This document shows positions 47,929 through 58,895 of a stretch of DNA of 64,000 nucleotides, piece by piece. The translations under genes and the position numbers were made by a program. The notes under the pieces are model-generated. The model did no database searches. It saw only the letters and a program-made list of their open reading frames with translations, and was not told the DNA's origin. Location of the stretch: NCBI GenBank assembly GCA_013397115.1, contig VWZW01004141.1, positions 744,001-808,000 on the forward strand, read 5' to 3'. Position 1 is the first letter of the stretch, and the number at the start of each line of letters is the position of its first letter. This stretch comes from Edolisoma coerulescens. Taxonomy: Eukaryota > Chordata > Aves > Passeriformes > Campephagidae.

Positions 47929-50900
47929 GTGAGGATCCTGTGGAACAGCAAAGGAGAGGTGATCATAATCCAGGTTAGTAGACACTGTCCTCTTTTGTGG
48001 AGCTTCTGAGCTGCACACTGATAAAAGTGAGAGTAGAGCAGTTGTTCTCATCCTCCTCCTAAGCATCCCCTACTGCTTGTGGTCAGAGATAGGCAAGCTC
48101 TTTGGTCTGCAGCAAAACCCTGTTATATTTTGTTGCAAAGAGAAGAGGTGAGGGTTGCACAAACAAGTCCACTGCTCTGTGTCTGTATTCAGCAAAATGA
48201 GTATCAGATCGTGTCATACTCCAAAAGACTACTCCTAGATACTCTCTGGTTAAGAAACCATCCCTTGGCCAACCTTAGTCACGCAACTGAGGAAATAAAC
48301 TCAGAGCAGATTGCACAGAGCATACAATCCTAATTCTTATTTCAAGTTTAAAGCACTACAGAAAGAGAACTTCCACCCTCTCCTCTCCTTCCTCTGCCAT
48401 CTGAGACACATTGAGCCAAACACTAATTCTTTCTCAAATTGCATAAACATATTAATATTCAATATAAGAAAGACTGACCCCCAAATCTCTTGTCCCTTGT
48501 GTATTTTCAGGCTGAAGTTACTCCTGTCTTGCACTGAGGTATGATAACAATGAAGTTCACTCCTGATAAAAATGTGGGTTTATTTAAAGCTATCTAGGGT
48601 AGGAGAACACTTCTGCGGAAAAAATGCTTTAGATAAATCACTTCATTTTTTTGTTTGTTTTTAAATACATTTGTAAGTTTGGCTCAACAAAATCAGCATC
48701 TTGAGTTTCTACTGCTTTCTTCTATCATGGCCACTCCTTTATATCTTAAGATGAAGCTTGTGTAGATTACACAACACCTTCCATGCAGTTCTGGTAATAG
48801 CTACTAGAGGTTCCTTAGAGGGATTCATTGTATGCTGTAGTGAGCAGTCCTATGGCATATGCCTGGAGAATGATGTCCCTTTAAGTTGTGCTCTGCTACC
48901 CCTTTGAACTGGCACCCTAATGTAGGACTGAGAAATCATTATATCCCATTGGAATCCCTGTCTGCAGAAGAGACAGTGCGCGTTGCCTATCAGTTACGTT
49001 CACACCTCATCTAAATGAGTAGAAAAGAACAGAAAGATGGAGAAGGCTCAGAGCTTCCTCTCTTCCTTCAAGGCTCCCTTTTTTCCTTCTATACAACATT
49101 CTCCTTTGTGTTCTTGGCTATGCTGCATTATCATGAGCTCCTTGGGAAAAGACCTCTTCTCTCTATCTACAAAGAAATCATTAAAAAACAGTAATGTCTT
49201 GGCTTCAGTATGTAGTTAGTTTCTCCTTGTATGTTCTTGCTCCCAGCAGTGTTAAGTCCATGTGTAGCTCTTATTCACAGGAAATCCTTTTAGTCTTACA
49301 ATGAGGTCTTTGTAGCAAGTCTTTGGTGTTATTCTTCTGTATTTGCAAGGACTCTTGAATACCGAGCTGCCTGGGACACAGTATCTAGGGGAATAACTAA
49401 TATAGGCTAAACGTAAACTAATTTTGGGGAACAAAAGCAGCCTTCAAGCTATATGCAAAGTTACTAAAGGCTGTTTTTTCAATGAGGGTGAGTGGAAGTG
49501 ACAATTCTTTTGCACTTAATGAGCCAGAGTAGCAGAGATTAGAGAAACCCTCTAAATTATTTGGCTGTTGAATAAAAATCCAATTTAAATCTCATGGAAA
49601 GTAAGAGCTTTGGTTCAGCTGTAGAATCAGGGTGCATAGGCAAGGAAAATAAGCAGTCTTTTTAGATCCAGTCCCTAAACTAGTAACAGTTTATTATATA
49701 AAAGCCAAGCACAGATAATGAGAAAAAGAATATGTTAAGAATAAAGAAAAAAAGAAATCCTTGGGAGACCAAGAGGTTTGCTCAATGTTATTAACTATTC
49801 TATGCAAAACAGTAGCCTTTCTAGAGAAACTGATATGCCTTCCTCTCACACTCCCTTGGGCCAGGGCCTCAGAGGAGACAGCAGTTCACAGCAAGGCCAG
49901 CATGGCAGCATCTGATTACATTTCGGCTTACTGGTGTTGCTCAGCAGTGCCCATTAAAACTTTTCAAGCACCTAAAAGATACTCTGTGAGGACTTGGGAT
50001 AAAATCTGCACTGCAATTTTCAACTGCAAGGGAGTGAAACCAGCAGAACAGTGATGGAAGAGCTGGGGAAAGGTTTAAAAGGTTTACAGTGTGGAGAACT
50101 TCAGTCAAGTACTCTCAACCTTTTTCATCTTGGAAAGTCCCACTTCTGCATCAGTAAGGGAAAAATTTCATTTCTTGTTTTGTTCACAAGAAGAAACTGT
50201 AACTTGGCAGTGGTCCATTGCAAACAATAAACACCAACAGAACCTTGCCAGTTTCCATATTGTTTATACATCTTGGAGCCCATCCTTTCCTCTTTACTTT
50301 GGCCGTCTCTGCAGGCTGCAAGGATTGTCTACTACAATGATGACCACGTATGTCAGCACAGTGAAATGGCATCAAAAGCCACGTGTACAAATAGATACTG
50401 ACTTTTGGCCTTCTTGAAAACGATGACTCCCTAAATGACAACCTAGTCTTAAAATGAAAAAAAAAAAAAATAAGCTCTTTTCTTAACACAACAAACAAAA
50501 ATAACACACGTGCAACCTTCCCAGAGTGCTGTAACTGTTCCTTTAGCAGAGCTAAAGCCAACTGGCTTCCTGGGGATTTGTCATCTTAGGCAGACCTAAA
50601 TTTTAACTAAAACAGTCTCATTGAGGAATGGGGCGTTCACTTGCTTCTTCTTTCTGGAAGATGTGTCATTGAAACCCAGAATCCAGATCCTGTTTTAAGT
50701 GGGATAATCATCATGGTCTTCTTCACCATGTACTTTCATTAAACTTGTAATCATGGCTCATGGAGATTGCTGATTTTCTATTCTGCTTCATTAAAATAAT
50801 CAATACAACCAGCTAATAGAAAGGGGATAGAAGGTGAACTCTATCACATGGTCACATCACCTCATTTCTAAAACAAATAAGGCTTAAAAATCATAAACCC

Positions 50901-52172
50901 TAAACAAAGTAAGAGGGTGGAGTTAGCTCACACTACAACTGATGAAGCTTCAGGAGACAGCTGAGCTAATCTAATGCCCAGATGAGTCCACAGCACCCTC
51001 CAGCTCATTATTAAATACAAATCTATAGAGCACATCTCTGTGTTCAGTCCTCAGAAGATAGGTCTTTATGGTGACTGTAAAATTCTCATTAGGCTACTGG
51101 GATTATCTCTTCCCTTTATCTTATTTGTTTGGCTCTATAAATGCTGAAGAAAAGACATGATGAATCAATGAGTGATTCAGATTTTGCCTTCAGTCTTTAT
51201 CATCAGGATTTTATCTACTTTTTGTCTCTGGAGTTTTTTATCCTGCAGCAAATTTATTGTAGTGCCTCTGAGTGATTTTTTTTCTTTTCCTTCCCCTCCC
51301 TTCCCCCAATACTCTATTGATTTTCTCATTTTTACAAATAAGCATAGCAATAAATAAAATTACAAAAGCTCAGGACAGAATCGTAGCTGAATAAATACAC
51401 TCATCAAGAATAAAAAATTGTTGGCTAGACTGGGAAAATTACAGCTCCCTCATGTACATTCTTTATTATGAAGTGAAAATGCAATTAGTAAAGCAGAAGA
51501 ATCTCAGAGTCAGGCTTTTATTTCCCATTTTGCTACTGATGCACTGTGGTCACAGGTGGTATATTTTAAAATAATTGGGCAACATTACCTAAGGTGGGGG
51601 TGAAGTAGAGGTGTTCTAACTCCACTGGCACCACTGCTTGACAAGGAGGTCATTGTACCACCCTTCTGTCACCATCACAGCTCCATGCAAGATCAGTGTG
51701 ATAAACAGTCACCTCTCAGGCTGGCTGAGACTAAATGGAATGCTGGCAAGCTGGTTTTTAACTTCTTGGATTGAAAAGTCCAGTTATACAGCACATCCAG
51801 GAATGACAGATGAATATCTGAATAGTCTACAAACTTCGGGGTACTAAATTCTTATTCCAAAGTCTTAGGGAATTATTTTGTGGCCTTAGGCATTTACAAA
51901 GTCGCAGAATTCTACTTAGGTGTGATGGAAGGGCTGCTTTGCAGAGTAAGGGAAGATCCTGCTCAATATTCTCTATTAGGTTTCTGTTTTCTACAGATAG
52001 ATTTATATTAGTACAAATAATCTCCTAATACTTGAAAAAAGAATAAGGCACCAAATACATAATAAATGTTTCCTGAAAGAAACTAATTAGATAAGTTACA
52101 CAGTCAGTTAAGGTGCTGCACGCTCTCACCAACCTTATGTGCTTAGAAAGGTTTAAAGATTTATCTTTTTGG
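47929..52172. other. AT-rich non-coding stretch
   Basis: No gene or known repeat is recognised. A 14-base A run at 50457-50470 follows 'cttaaaatg'. I checked whether it could be the tail of a processed pseudogene, but the 400 bases upstream resemble no gene I know. Confidence 0.5.
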
Positions 52173-52196
52173 AAACAAACAAACAAACAAACAAAC
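52173..52196. repeat. (AAAC)6 microsatellite
   Basis: Six perfect AAAC units. Confidence 0.95.
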
Positions 52197-52289
52197 CCCT
52201 CTCACTTCCCTAACTCTGAAAACTAGTTATGAGAAATATTTTCCAATACAGTATCTAATACATCACCCTCTCTTTTTCGGCTTTTAAAA

Positions 52290-52625
52290 CTCGATTTTAA
52301 AAGTGCCGATAGCCCCTTTCCCGGGATGTTCTCGGGTTCAGCACCTCGGCCAGCTCCGCGCACCGCCCGTGCGCCGGGGCCAGCCCCGCACCTGCCCAGG
52401 CTGTGCCACCAGGGCTGCCACCAGCCCTGCCCGCACCTTCCAGCACCTGCCCAGGCCGTGCCACCTCCACTGCCACCACCCTGCCCGCACAGGTGTCCCT
52501 GCAAGGGGCACGGGGCGGCCGGAGGAGGGGGAGAAGGATGGGCAATAATTGTGCCGCGCTCCGGCGCGTTCAGTGGTTCAGGCGGCGTCTGCACAGCTGG
52601 GTTCAGCCGTGGCCTTGCTCAGAAA
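52290..52625. promoter_or_regulatory. small CpG island, most CpG-rich part of the window
   Basis: G+C and CpG rise sharply here, for example in TCCGCGCACCGCCCGTGCGC and GCCGCGCTCCGGCGCG. The G-rich tract at 52505-52532 has several runs of three to five G. CpG islands of this size often mark promoters of mRNA or non-coding RNA, or active enhancers. The region is open in several frames on both strands (for example 52326-52649 + and 52223-52594 -), with proline-, alanine- and glycine-rich translations that reflect composition. No transcript direction can be assigned. Confidence 0.45.
52388..52490. repeat. 55-bp tandem duplication within the CpG island
   Basis: Two imperfect copies start at 52388 and 52443. 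Both begin GCACCTGCCCAGG and end CTGCCCGCAC, with GCCACC in between. The period is 55 bases, which is not a multiple of three, so a duplicated coding unit would change frame between copies. Confidence 0.75.
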
Positions 52626-55159
52626 ACACATTTTTCATTCCTGTCATGAGACACGTTTGGAGAAACTAAAAATACTGAACAACACAGGTGAAAAATGAAC
52701 CACAAAGAGAAAGAAACATCAGGGAGGCAAAACTGAAGGGAAATATAAAATGAAAGTTAATACTTGCTTTTTTTTCCCTGCTTGTCACTCTAAGGCAAGA
52801 GCCACAATACAGTTCGTTTGTGCCTTTTTTAGAGGAAGTAACAGTAGGATATAGGGACAAGCCATGAGACAGCTGGAGGCAAAGTACCGTAGTACCTCAT
52901 TGCAAGATGGACTTGATGAAAAACAAAACAAAACAAAATTCTATCATCTCAGTGGAAAACAGGGTGAGCTGTGGTTGAGAAATAAACAGTGCAGGACAGC
53001 ACAATGAGTAAATGTAAGCTCCATATGGATCAGGTTGGCACTAAAATAGGCTGGAACAGAGTCTGGCAAGTTGACTAAACTAAGCAAAGCACCCAAGAAA
53101 AATATTACCAAAAAAAATATGAGGAAAAAAAACGGTAGAAGACTTTGTAAATTTGGAGAATGTGGAGACTGTGGGGTGTGGTGGTGATTTGCATCCCTGG
53201 CATAAGAAAGCAGTACAGGAATTACATAAATGGAAGAAGAATTCATTTTGCATAAAAACTACCTAAAACGTAAATGTTGAAAGAACTCCAAAGGAGATTA
53301 ATATTGCAGAAGTTGCTCATGCAAAGCTGTGTGGGATGATGACAGAAACAACACTGTAAGTGACCTCATCTCACATCAAAGAAGCTGCCTCTGGCACAGG
53401 AAATAAAGCAATCGCCTCTGAACACAGGCCTCATTTGCTCCTGATAAATCTTAACGAGATGAACAAACCAGGGGAACTTAGGGGTATCTTCAAATAAGGG
53501 TGCCTACCTCCACATATACATTTCAGGAAAGTTAACAGACTTGATATTTACTACTATAAAAACATACTTGATTTAAGTACGCTGCATCTGGCAGGAAAAC
53601 GTTACTATTGCTAGAGCAGTTACTTGTAGAGTCTAGAGAGCAAATGTCACTTATTTTACAGTCCAAGCACAGAGAAATTTTACTTCTTCACAGTTGTCCA
53701 ATTGCCAAAGAAGAATTAAACATTATGTAACTAATTTCTAAATTTTATATTTTAATTCAGTGAGGTCTTTATTTGCTTGACAGATTTATGTCTTTGTAAA
53801 GACAGCCCAGTATATGGCATAGAAACCTGCATCAAGAATTTCCAGGAATTTGCCCCAAAAAAAGGAGAATGGCAAAAAGTTAAAGGCAAAGGAGGTCATT
53901 TGGAAGGTTAAAAAAAAAAAAAACCAAACCACAAAATTCTGGCTGTACAGAAGAAAGGCAATCCCACCCAAATTTGATTAAATCTTTCAGCAAAGACTAT
54001 TCAGTACATATTCCACCTTCAAGGCAAAAATAAAGTTCTTCACTTCAATCAGTGATACAGGATAAGCTGAAATAAATTTCATTAATTGGATGAATTTGAA
54101 AAGGTCATTTAAAAATCACCACAAAGTAGATGGCATCACTTGGGCCTAATCCTGCCCTCATGGAAAGTGGTGGTGTTCCTAAGCTGCCTCAGCCCTCAAA
54201 AATAAAAAATGTTGTTTGATTAAGGAGGATCACAATATGTGCTGGCAGGTCAGAACAGATTGTAGCCAGAGCTGTTTGAACCCCAGATTCCTTTCCTAGA
54301 TGGGGTACAAAACTCTGTTTGACACAGTAGCAGCTGAGAACTGATGAAACAGAGTCCCTTTCTACTAAAAAAACCCTTTCAAATCTGTGAGAGTAAAACA
54401 TGCTCAGTCATGTATGAGTAATAATCACTCTGCTTCTCTGTATTACTTCAAGAATCTTTTCTGATTTACTCGCACATCTACCTGGGAAAAACATGAGAAA
54501 TCTTTCCAGCAGTGCAAAGGTATACAGAGGAACAGCAACATTCAGCCTTATCCTCCACATCAAGAAAAAATATTCTGGTGAAGGCATTACACCTGCTCAC
54601 AATGCTTGGTCCAATGTATACAAGTCTGAAACAGAAACCAGTAGATCAGTAACTTCCATACAGGCAGCTCTTTGTGCTGCCAGGGGACCTGAACTTTTGT
54701 TCATTTTTATGAGTCTGCTTGCAAGAGGAATGCATGGATTAGGACTTCCCTCCCCCCCATCTTCTCTCCTGGTCACCTGTAAATATAAAGATATCTCCTC
54801 TTGTGTTCTGTATTTGCTACTGCCTTAAATGATCTATTTCTTTGGGAATTGATAGTTTCTTATTTTCCTCTATAAGAAGCCACATGGGCTGTATTCCAGG
54901 CTAAATAGCAAATTTACTCCTAAGAACAGAAACAGCAGTTTTTCCTGGCAAGATGACTCCTTATGTGAGGACAGGACTGTGAGCTAAGTCAGAGCTTGTC
55001 ACCTCTGTGCCACGGCCTCTCTTGTAAACTTCACCAAATCCATTAATCTCACTGGATTCCCAGTTTTCCTTTTTTTTTTTTGCAAAGCTTTCTTGCCTCT
55101 GGGGGACATTGGGAAGACAAATTCATTAATCTCTGCAAAATGCTGAGAGGTCTGCTTAC
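52626..55159. other. AT-rich non-coding stretch
   Basis: An (AAAAC)n repeat lies at 52919-52938, a 14-base A run at 53910-53923 and a 12-base T run at 55070-55081. No gene recognised. Confidence 0.55.
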
Positions 55160-55198
55160 CACTGGTTTCGGGAAAGACTCTCCATGAGAGTACATTTG
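55160..55198 (-). other. candidate 39-base minus-strand micro-exon (low confidence)
   Basis: On the minus strand a clean pyrimidine-rich acceptor (GCTCTTCCCATCCTAG) and a good donor (CAGTG|GTAAGC) enclose 39 bases. They lie inside a 78-codon open frame (54999-55235, minus), where the segment encodes NVLSWRVFPETS. No homology is recognised. Micro-exons of this length exist in neural genes, but chance is likely. Confidence 0.1.
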
Positions 55199-56990
55199 CT
55201 AGGATGGGAAGAGCATTGTTCGGTTTGGATCCCACATAAAGAATCTGAATTAACAGGAGTGATGAAGGACAAACACCTCTGGTGGGACAGAGGAAGCTGC
55301 AGGAGGGAAATACCTTCTGAACTGACCCAGAAAGAGTTAAGTGTCTAATGGAAAAATCCCTACGGGTTTGAACTTAACGTGCAGTGACAATGAGGAAATC
55401 CATCTGGATGTAAAGCTGCAAGAAATACGAGGCATCAAAAAAGGCAGCATTCATGCTTTTTGTGAGTTAGGAGTTATTGTATCCTGCATTTGTCATGATA
55501 CCTTAGATAACACATAATTGTTCTCCAAAGGGTTCTCCATAGAGCTCGCATAATGAAGCGGGTTTCAAAAATGCTTAGTGGGAAGAGAAAAGGGTGTCTC
55601 ATGACAAACATAAATGTTCCTTGTATTTCAAAAGGAGCCAGTTTCAGTAATTGAAATGAATTCTTCACACTGGTAACAGGCATGTGAACAGACCAGATTG
55701 TATTTAAGTTTGGGAAGATAATCAGAGCTCCCATCCTGCCTGTTTTTAAATCCAGGGTACTGCTCTGAGATTTGCAGACAGCCACGTCCAGCAGGAGCTT
55801 AGCAGGGTCAGCCATAGCTCATTTATGGAAGAGCTGGGACTTAACAGCAGACAAGTCAAGAATCCAAAGTAAATTAATAAAACCAGTATGGAGTCAGGTC
55901 AAGAACAGCAAAGACAAGGAAAAAGTTCATTTTACTTGCAAACATGTTTTTGGCAGTTGATTCTGTATCTCCGTGGTTTTGGGAACAAAAAGGACTATTC
56001 CTTCTTTCCTTGTTTCTGGAATGCACCTGTTTGCATGAAAGGAGATGGGAGCCATCAAACCATCAGCCAGACCCAGCAAAGCACATTTTTGTGAGACTGG
56101 AGAAAAAAGAGGATAAACAAGCACAACTCAATGAGAGCAGAAAAATTCAAATGACATTGTAGGAAATGGAAAACACTCTATTAAATAGATGTTCATGCCA
56201 AGGTGATGAACTGATTATGAGGCAAGCTCAGGAGACAGTTCAGCTGGACACACTGGAGGACTTTGGCAAGTCATTTAGTCAGCATTGTCCTCACCTGTCT
56301 AAGGGAAATAATTTTCTAGTGTTTCAAAGGCACAGTGAACTACCTGACTTATATGTTGATAATTGACATGCTCTGAAACTCTGTAATGTGCTTATTACCA
56401 TAACCTTTAATCAGGTATTTTATTAAATGTGGTTTTAAATAGTGCAGTTTAGAGGGTAAAATTAACAAGTAAATAAAGTAGAAAGGCAAAGTCAAAATCA
56501 GAATGAGCAACACACATTGGTTATTCCTTGAGGCTGCTCATGTTTTAAACACCCCCTCCCAGGGCTGCTCGGTACTTTCCGCTGAACACGACGGCGTCTG
56601 CTGGTGATTGACACTCAGCCATTACACAGTGCAGTTTTGTCAGCAGGAACTCAAGGAAAAAGTGAAGCTGAACACCTTTGGATAAGTGTGCACTCCTGAA
56701 AATGGCCATAATTTACTCAAGCCTCTTCCATTGATGCTGATAGGAGTAACATTTTAAGATAAGCCTGTAGAAAAAAACTGTAATTTTCTGGTTTCATAAA
56801 AAATCCTTGTTTCTTTCCCTACTGCTTTTGTGGGAAGAGGAAGCCCCAGGCATCTGACTGCAAGCTCTCAGTCACCCAGTGACTCTGACCTACAGAGCAT
56901 AATACAGAGCAATCACACCTCCATGGGGTAGCTATTCAGAGACATTCAAGCCTATACAGGTGAACTGGGTTCCTTGCTTTTTTGGGTTGG
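55199..56990. other. non-coding stretch
   Basis: No gene or known repeat. A few retained CpG lie around 56580-56600 (TTCCGCTGAACACGACGGCG). Confidence 0.55.
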
Positions 56991-57130
56991 ATTTTTTTTT
57001 CTTTTTTTTTTTTTCTCCTTTCTTTTCATGTCTGAATTCCTCAGTCTGGGCAGATTTTCTTTTCTCTTTTTCTTTATTTTATTTCATTTTTATTATTTCA
57101 CCTCCTCTTTGCCTTTGCCCCCCCCCAAAG
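56991..57130 (+). other. long polypyrimidine tract ending in a splice-acceptor-like AAAG
   Basis: About 140 bases are dominated by T and C on the plus strand, starting with T9-C-T13 and ending with a run of C before AAAG. It could be the pyrimidine tract of a 3' splice site. It might also form a triplex or slipped structure as a simple low-complexity tract. The long plus frames here (56960-57204) are artefacts of the pyrimidine bias. Confidence 0.6.
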
Positions 57131-57194
57131 GTACATCAATCACCACTACCAGTTTGAGCTGGGAAAGGAAGGCTACTTCAAGGTCACTGTGTAA
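57131..57194 (+). other. candidate terminal coding exon (unrecognised protein)
   Basis: Immediately after the pyrimidine tract and AAAG, a frame starting at 57132 is open for 20 codons to TAA at 57192-57194. It contains YINHHYQF and ELGKEGYFKVTV. Nearly every codon is one preferred in vertebrate genes (TAC, ATC, CAC, CTG, AAG, TTC, GTC, GTG), and the texture changes abruptly at the acceptor. A single base (G) would complete the previous codon. If real, it encodes the last residues of a protein whose other exons lie upstream, with the 3' UTR running to the AATAAA at 57992. I do not recognise the sequence. Twenty open codons alone are not significant (about 38% of random stretches). Confidence 0.22.
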
Positions 57195-57316
57195 AAAGCC
57201 CTAATGCTTTTCAGTGAAAGGGAAGGGAAAAGAGGCTGTAAGTGGCTTCCTGTTTCTATTCATTGTTTAGGGAAACTCCTTAGGAAGGAAGGAGAAAGTA
57301 CGCATGTGGGGAAGGC

Positions 57317-57349
57317 TGTATGGCCAGAGGAAGGGGGAAGGGCCATACA
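57317..57349. repeat. 9-bp inverted repeat around a purine loop
   Basis: TGTATGGCC and GGCCATACA are perfect complements separated by a 15-base purine loop that includes five G. It would sit in the proposed 3' UTR. Confidence 0.6.
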
Positions 57350-57412
57350 CAAAAGGGCAGTCCTTAAAGATAATATCCCTCAAAGAGGAAAAACTGATTG
57401 GCATGCAAATAG

Positions 57413-57991
57413 ATGAGTGTGAGTTGGAGAGAGATGAAGGAAACAGATGCAATTCCCCAGAGACAAGCAGCTCCCTTGAGACCAATTGCCCATGAAAGGG
57501 GCTGGCCATCGTTGACAAGGACAGATATCACAGAAGGGAAGTGGGGGAACTGCTACAATAAATCCAGCATGTGTTCCTTCCTGGATTTTCTCCGTGCTGC
57601 CGGAGGAGCAGCCTGCATGGAGCAGCTGTGCTTCTGCTCAGTCCTGACACGATCTCTCAAGATAGCCAGAGCTTCTGCTCACACCGTTCAGGTGGGCACG
57701 CAGGGGAAAAGGAGCATGCACCATGGCAGAAATCTCAGGACTGGCTTCCCCTTCCTCCTCTGCTTTCCTCCCAGTTGCATGTCAGTGACCTGCAAAGGAG
57801 ATGCTGACCCCAAAGGGGCACAGGCAGCAGAGGAGCTGGCTGCCTTCAGCCACAGGCACATCCCTGAGCAGGGGATGGACATCCAGGCCCACTGCCCCAT
57901 CCCCAAAACTGTTTCTGTTACCCAGCTGCCCGAACAGCAATTTCTGCCACCACCCTTGGGTTTACATGCACTATTTATACTCCACATTTAA
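57413..57991 (+). other. longest open frame of the window (192 codons), probably not a gene
   Basis: The frame runs from ATG to a TAA at 57989-57991 and overlaps other frames on both strands. The translation has no recognisable domain, signal peptide or low-complexity bias, and cysteines are scattered (CFCSVL, CFPPSCMSVTC). One frame of this length is expected by chance in a window this size. It could equally be 3' UTR of the candidate exon ending at 57194. If it were coding it would be a single-exon gene with no known relatives that I can name. Confidence 0.08.
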
Positions 57992-57997
57992 AATAAA
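57992..57997 (+). terminator. candidate polyadenylation signal AATAAA
   Basis: AATAAA is followed within 30-40 bases by a T/G-rich stretch (CAGTGTTGTTTTAC), the usual layout of a vertebrate poly(A) site. It lies about 800 bases after the stop of the candidate exon at 57131-57194. AATAAA is common by chance in AT-rich DNA. Confidence 0.25.
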
Positions 57998-58689
57998 ACC
58001 ATGCTGAACACACTTCAGTGTTGTTTTACAAGTGAGGAAGTACCACATTCAGCCTTTGCTGAGGGTTGGATTAAGATGCGCGTACACAAGGATAAAGCCA
58101 AGTTACTACACACTATTTCTTGTTAGCAGAATATTTTGTAATGCTGTTTTCCTTAGGTTTAGGGTTTTATGTTTTCTTTGACTATGTGGGCACAGGAGAG
58201 GCAAGAGAAGTGTCATATTTTTTATTTTTATATTGTTTACCAACTACAGACTTGCAATAGAGCTGTTATATATCATCTTTCAAAACACATTTTGAGTACT
58301 GTGGCTGTTGAAATATTAGTTTTCAATACCTATTCAACTACAGTCACTTACAATGACACTATTGTTCTAGGTACCTTACTAGTACAGAATAAAAGGCAAT
58401 CTCTATCTCCAAGAATTTATATTCTACAGATTACACATAACATTTAGGCAAATCTTTTCAAATGGATATTCTTATTTTATTGCTGGAGAATTTAGATATA
58501 AGTACTTTTTCCTCAAATGAGATTCCTATACAGGAATTCCTTACAGTGCCATTAAAAGGAAACTGTTAAAAGAACACACCGATTTTTTTAATGTAAATAT
58601 TCATGCAGAGCCATAGAAAATACAGAATGTTTTTGTCACAGAGAGAAACAATGCAAGTGATTAATAATGTGGACATTATTGAACTTTCA
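57998..58689. other. AT-rich non-coding stretch
   Basis: Nothing recognised. Confidence 0.6.
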
Positions 58690-58895
58690 TTTCCTCTTGA
58701 GTGCTGTGATGCTTGCCTTCTGATTCCAAAGTATTCCTACATTACGCTGCAGCAATAAGGCTCTCATCTTTAATTATCAATTCCCTGACAAAACCAGAGA
58801 GGTAAAACGTATGCGAGCCAAACAATGCCCGCCAACTGCACTATTGCACCGTATTTCAGGGAGTCTGTGGAGAGATTGCAACACAACAAGAGAGC
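58690..58895. other. CpG-retaining, regulatory-looking block
   Basis: Several CpG are kept close together in AT-rich DNA (TTACGCTG, AACGTATGCGAGCC, GCCCGCC, CACCGTAT), with a homeodomain-like TTTAATTATC at about 58771-58780. Non-repetitive and enhancer-like in texture. Confidence 0.2.

Noticed and set aside
50000..50470. Processed pseudogene ending in the A14 run
   Set aside because: No recognisable gene sequence precedes the A run. CR1, the main bird LINE, rarely copies polyadenylated mRNAs, so processed pseudogenes are scarce in birds.
57413..57991. 192-codon plus-strand open frame as a new gene
   Set aside because: About one frame of this length is expected by chance in six frames of 64 kb. 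It overlaps other frames, and no domain or splice context supports it. Kept only as a low-confidence note.
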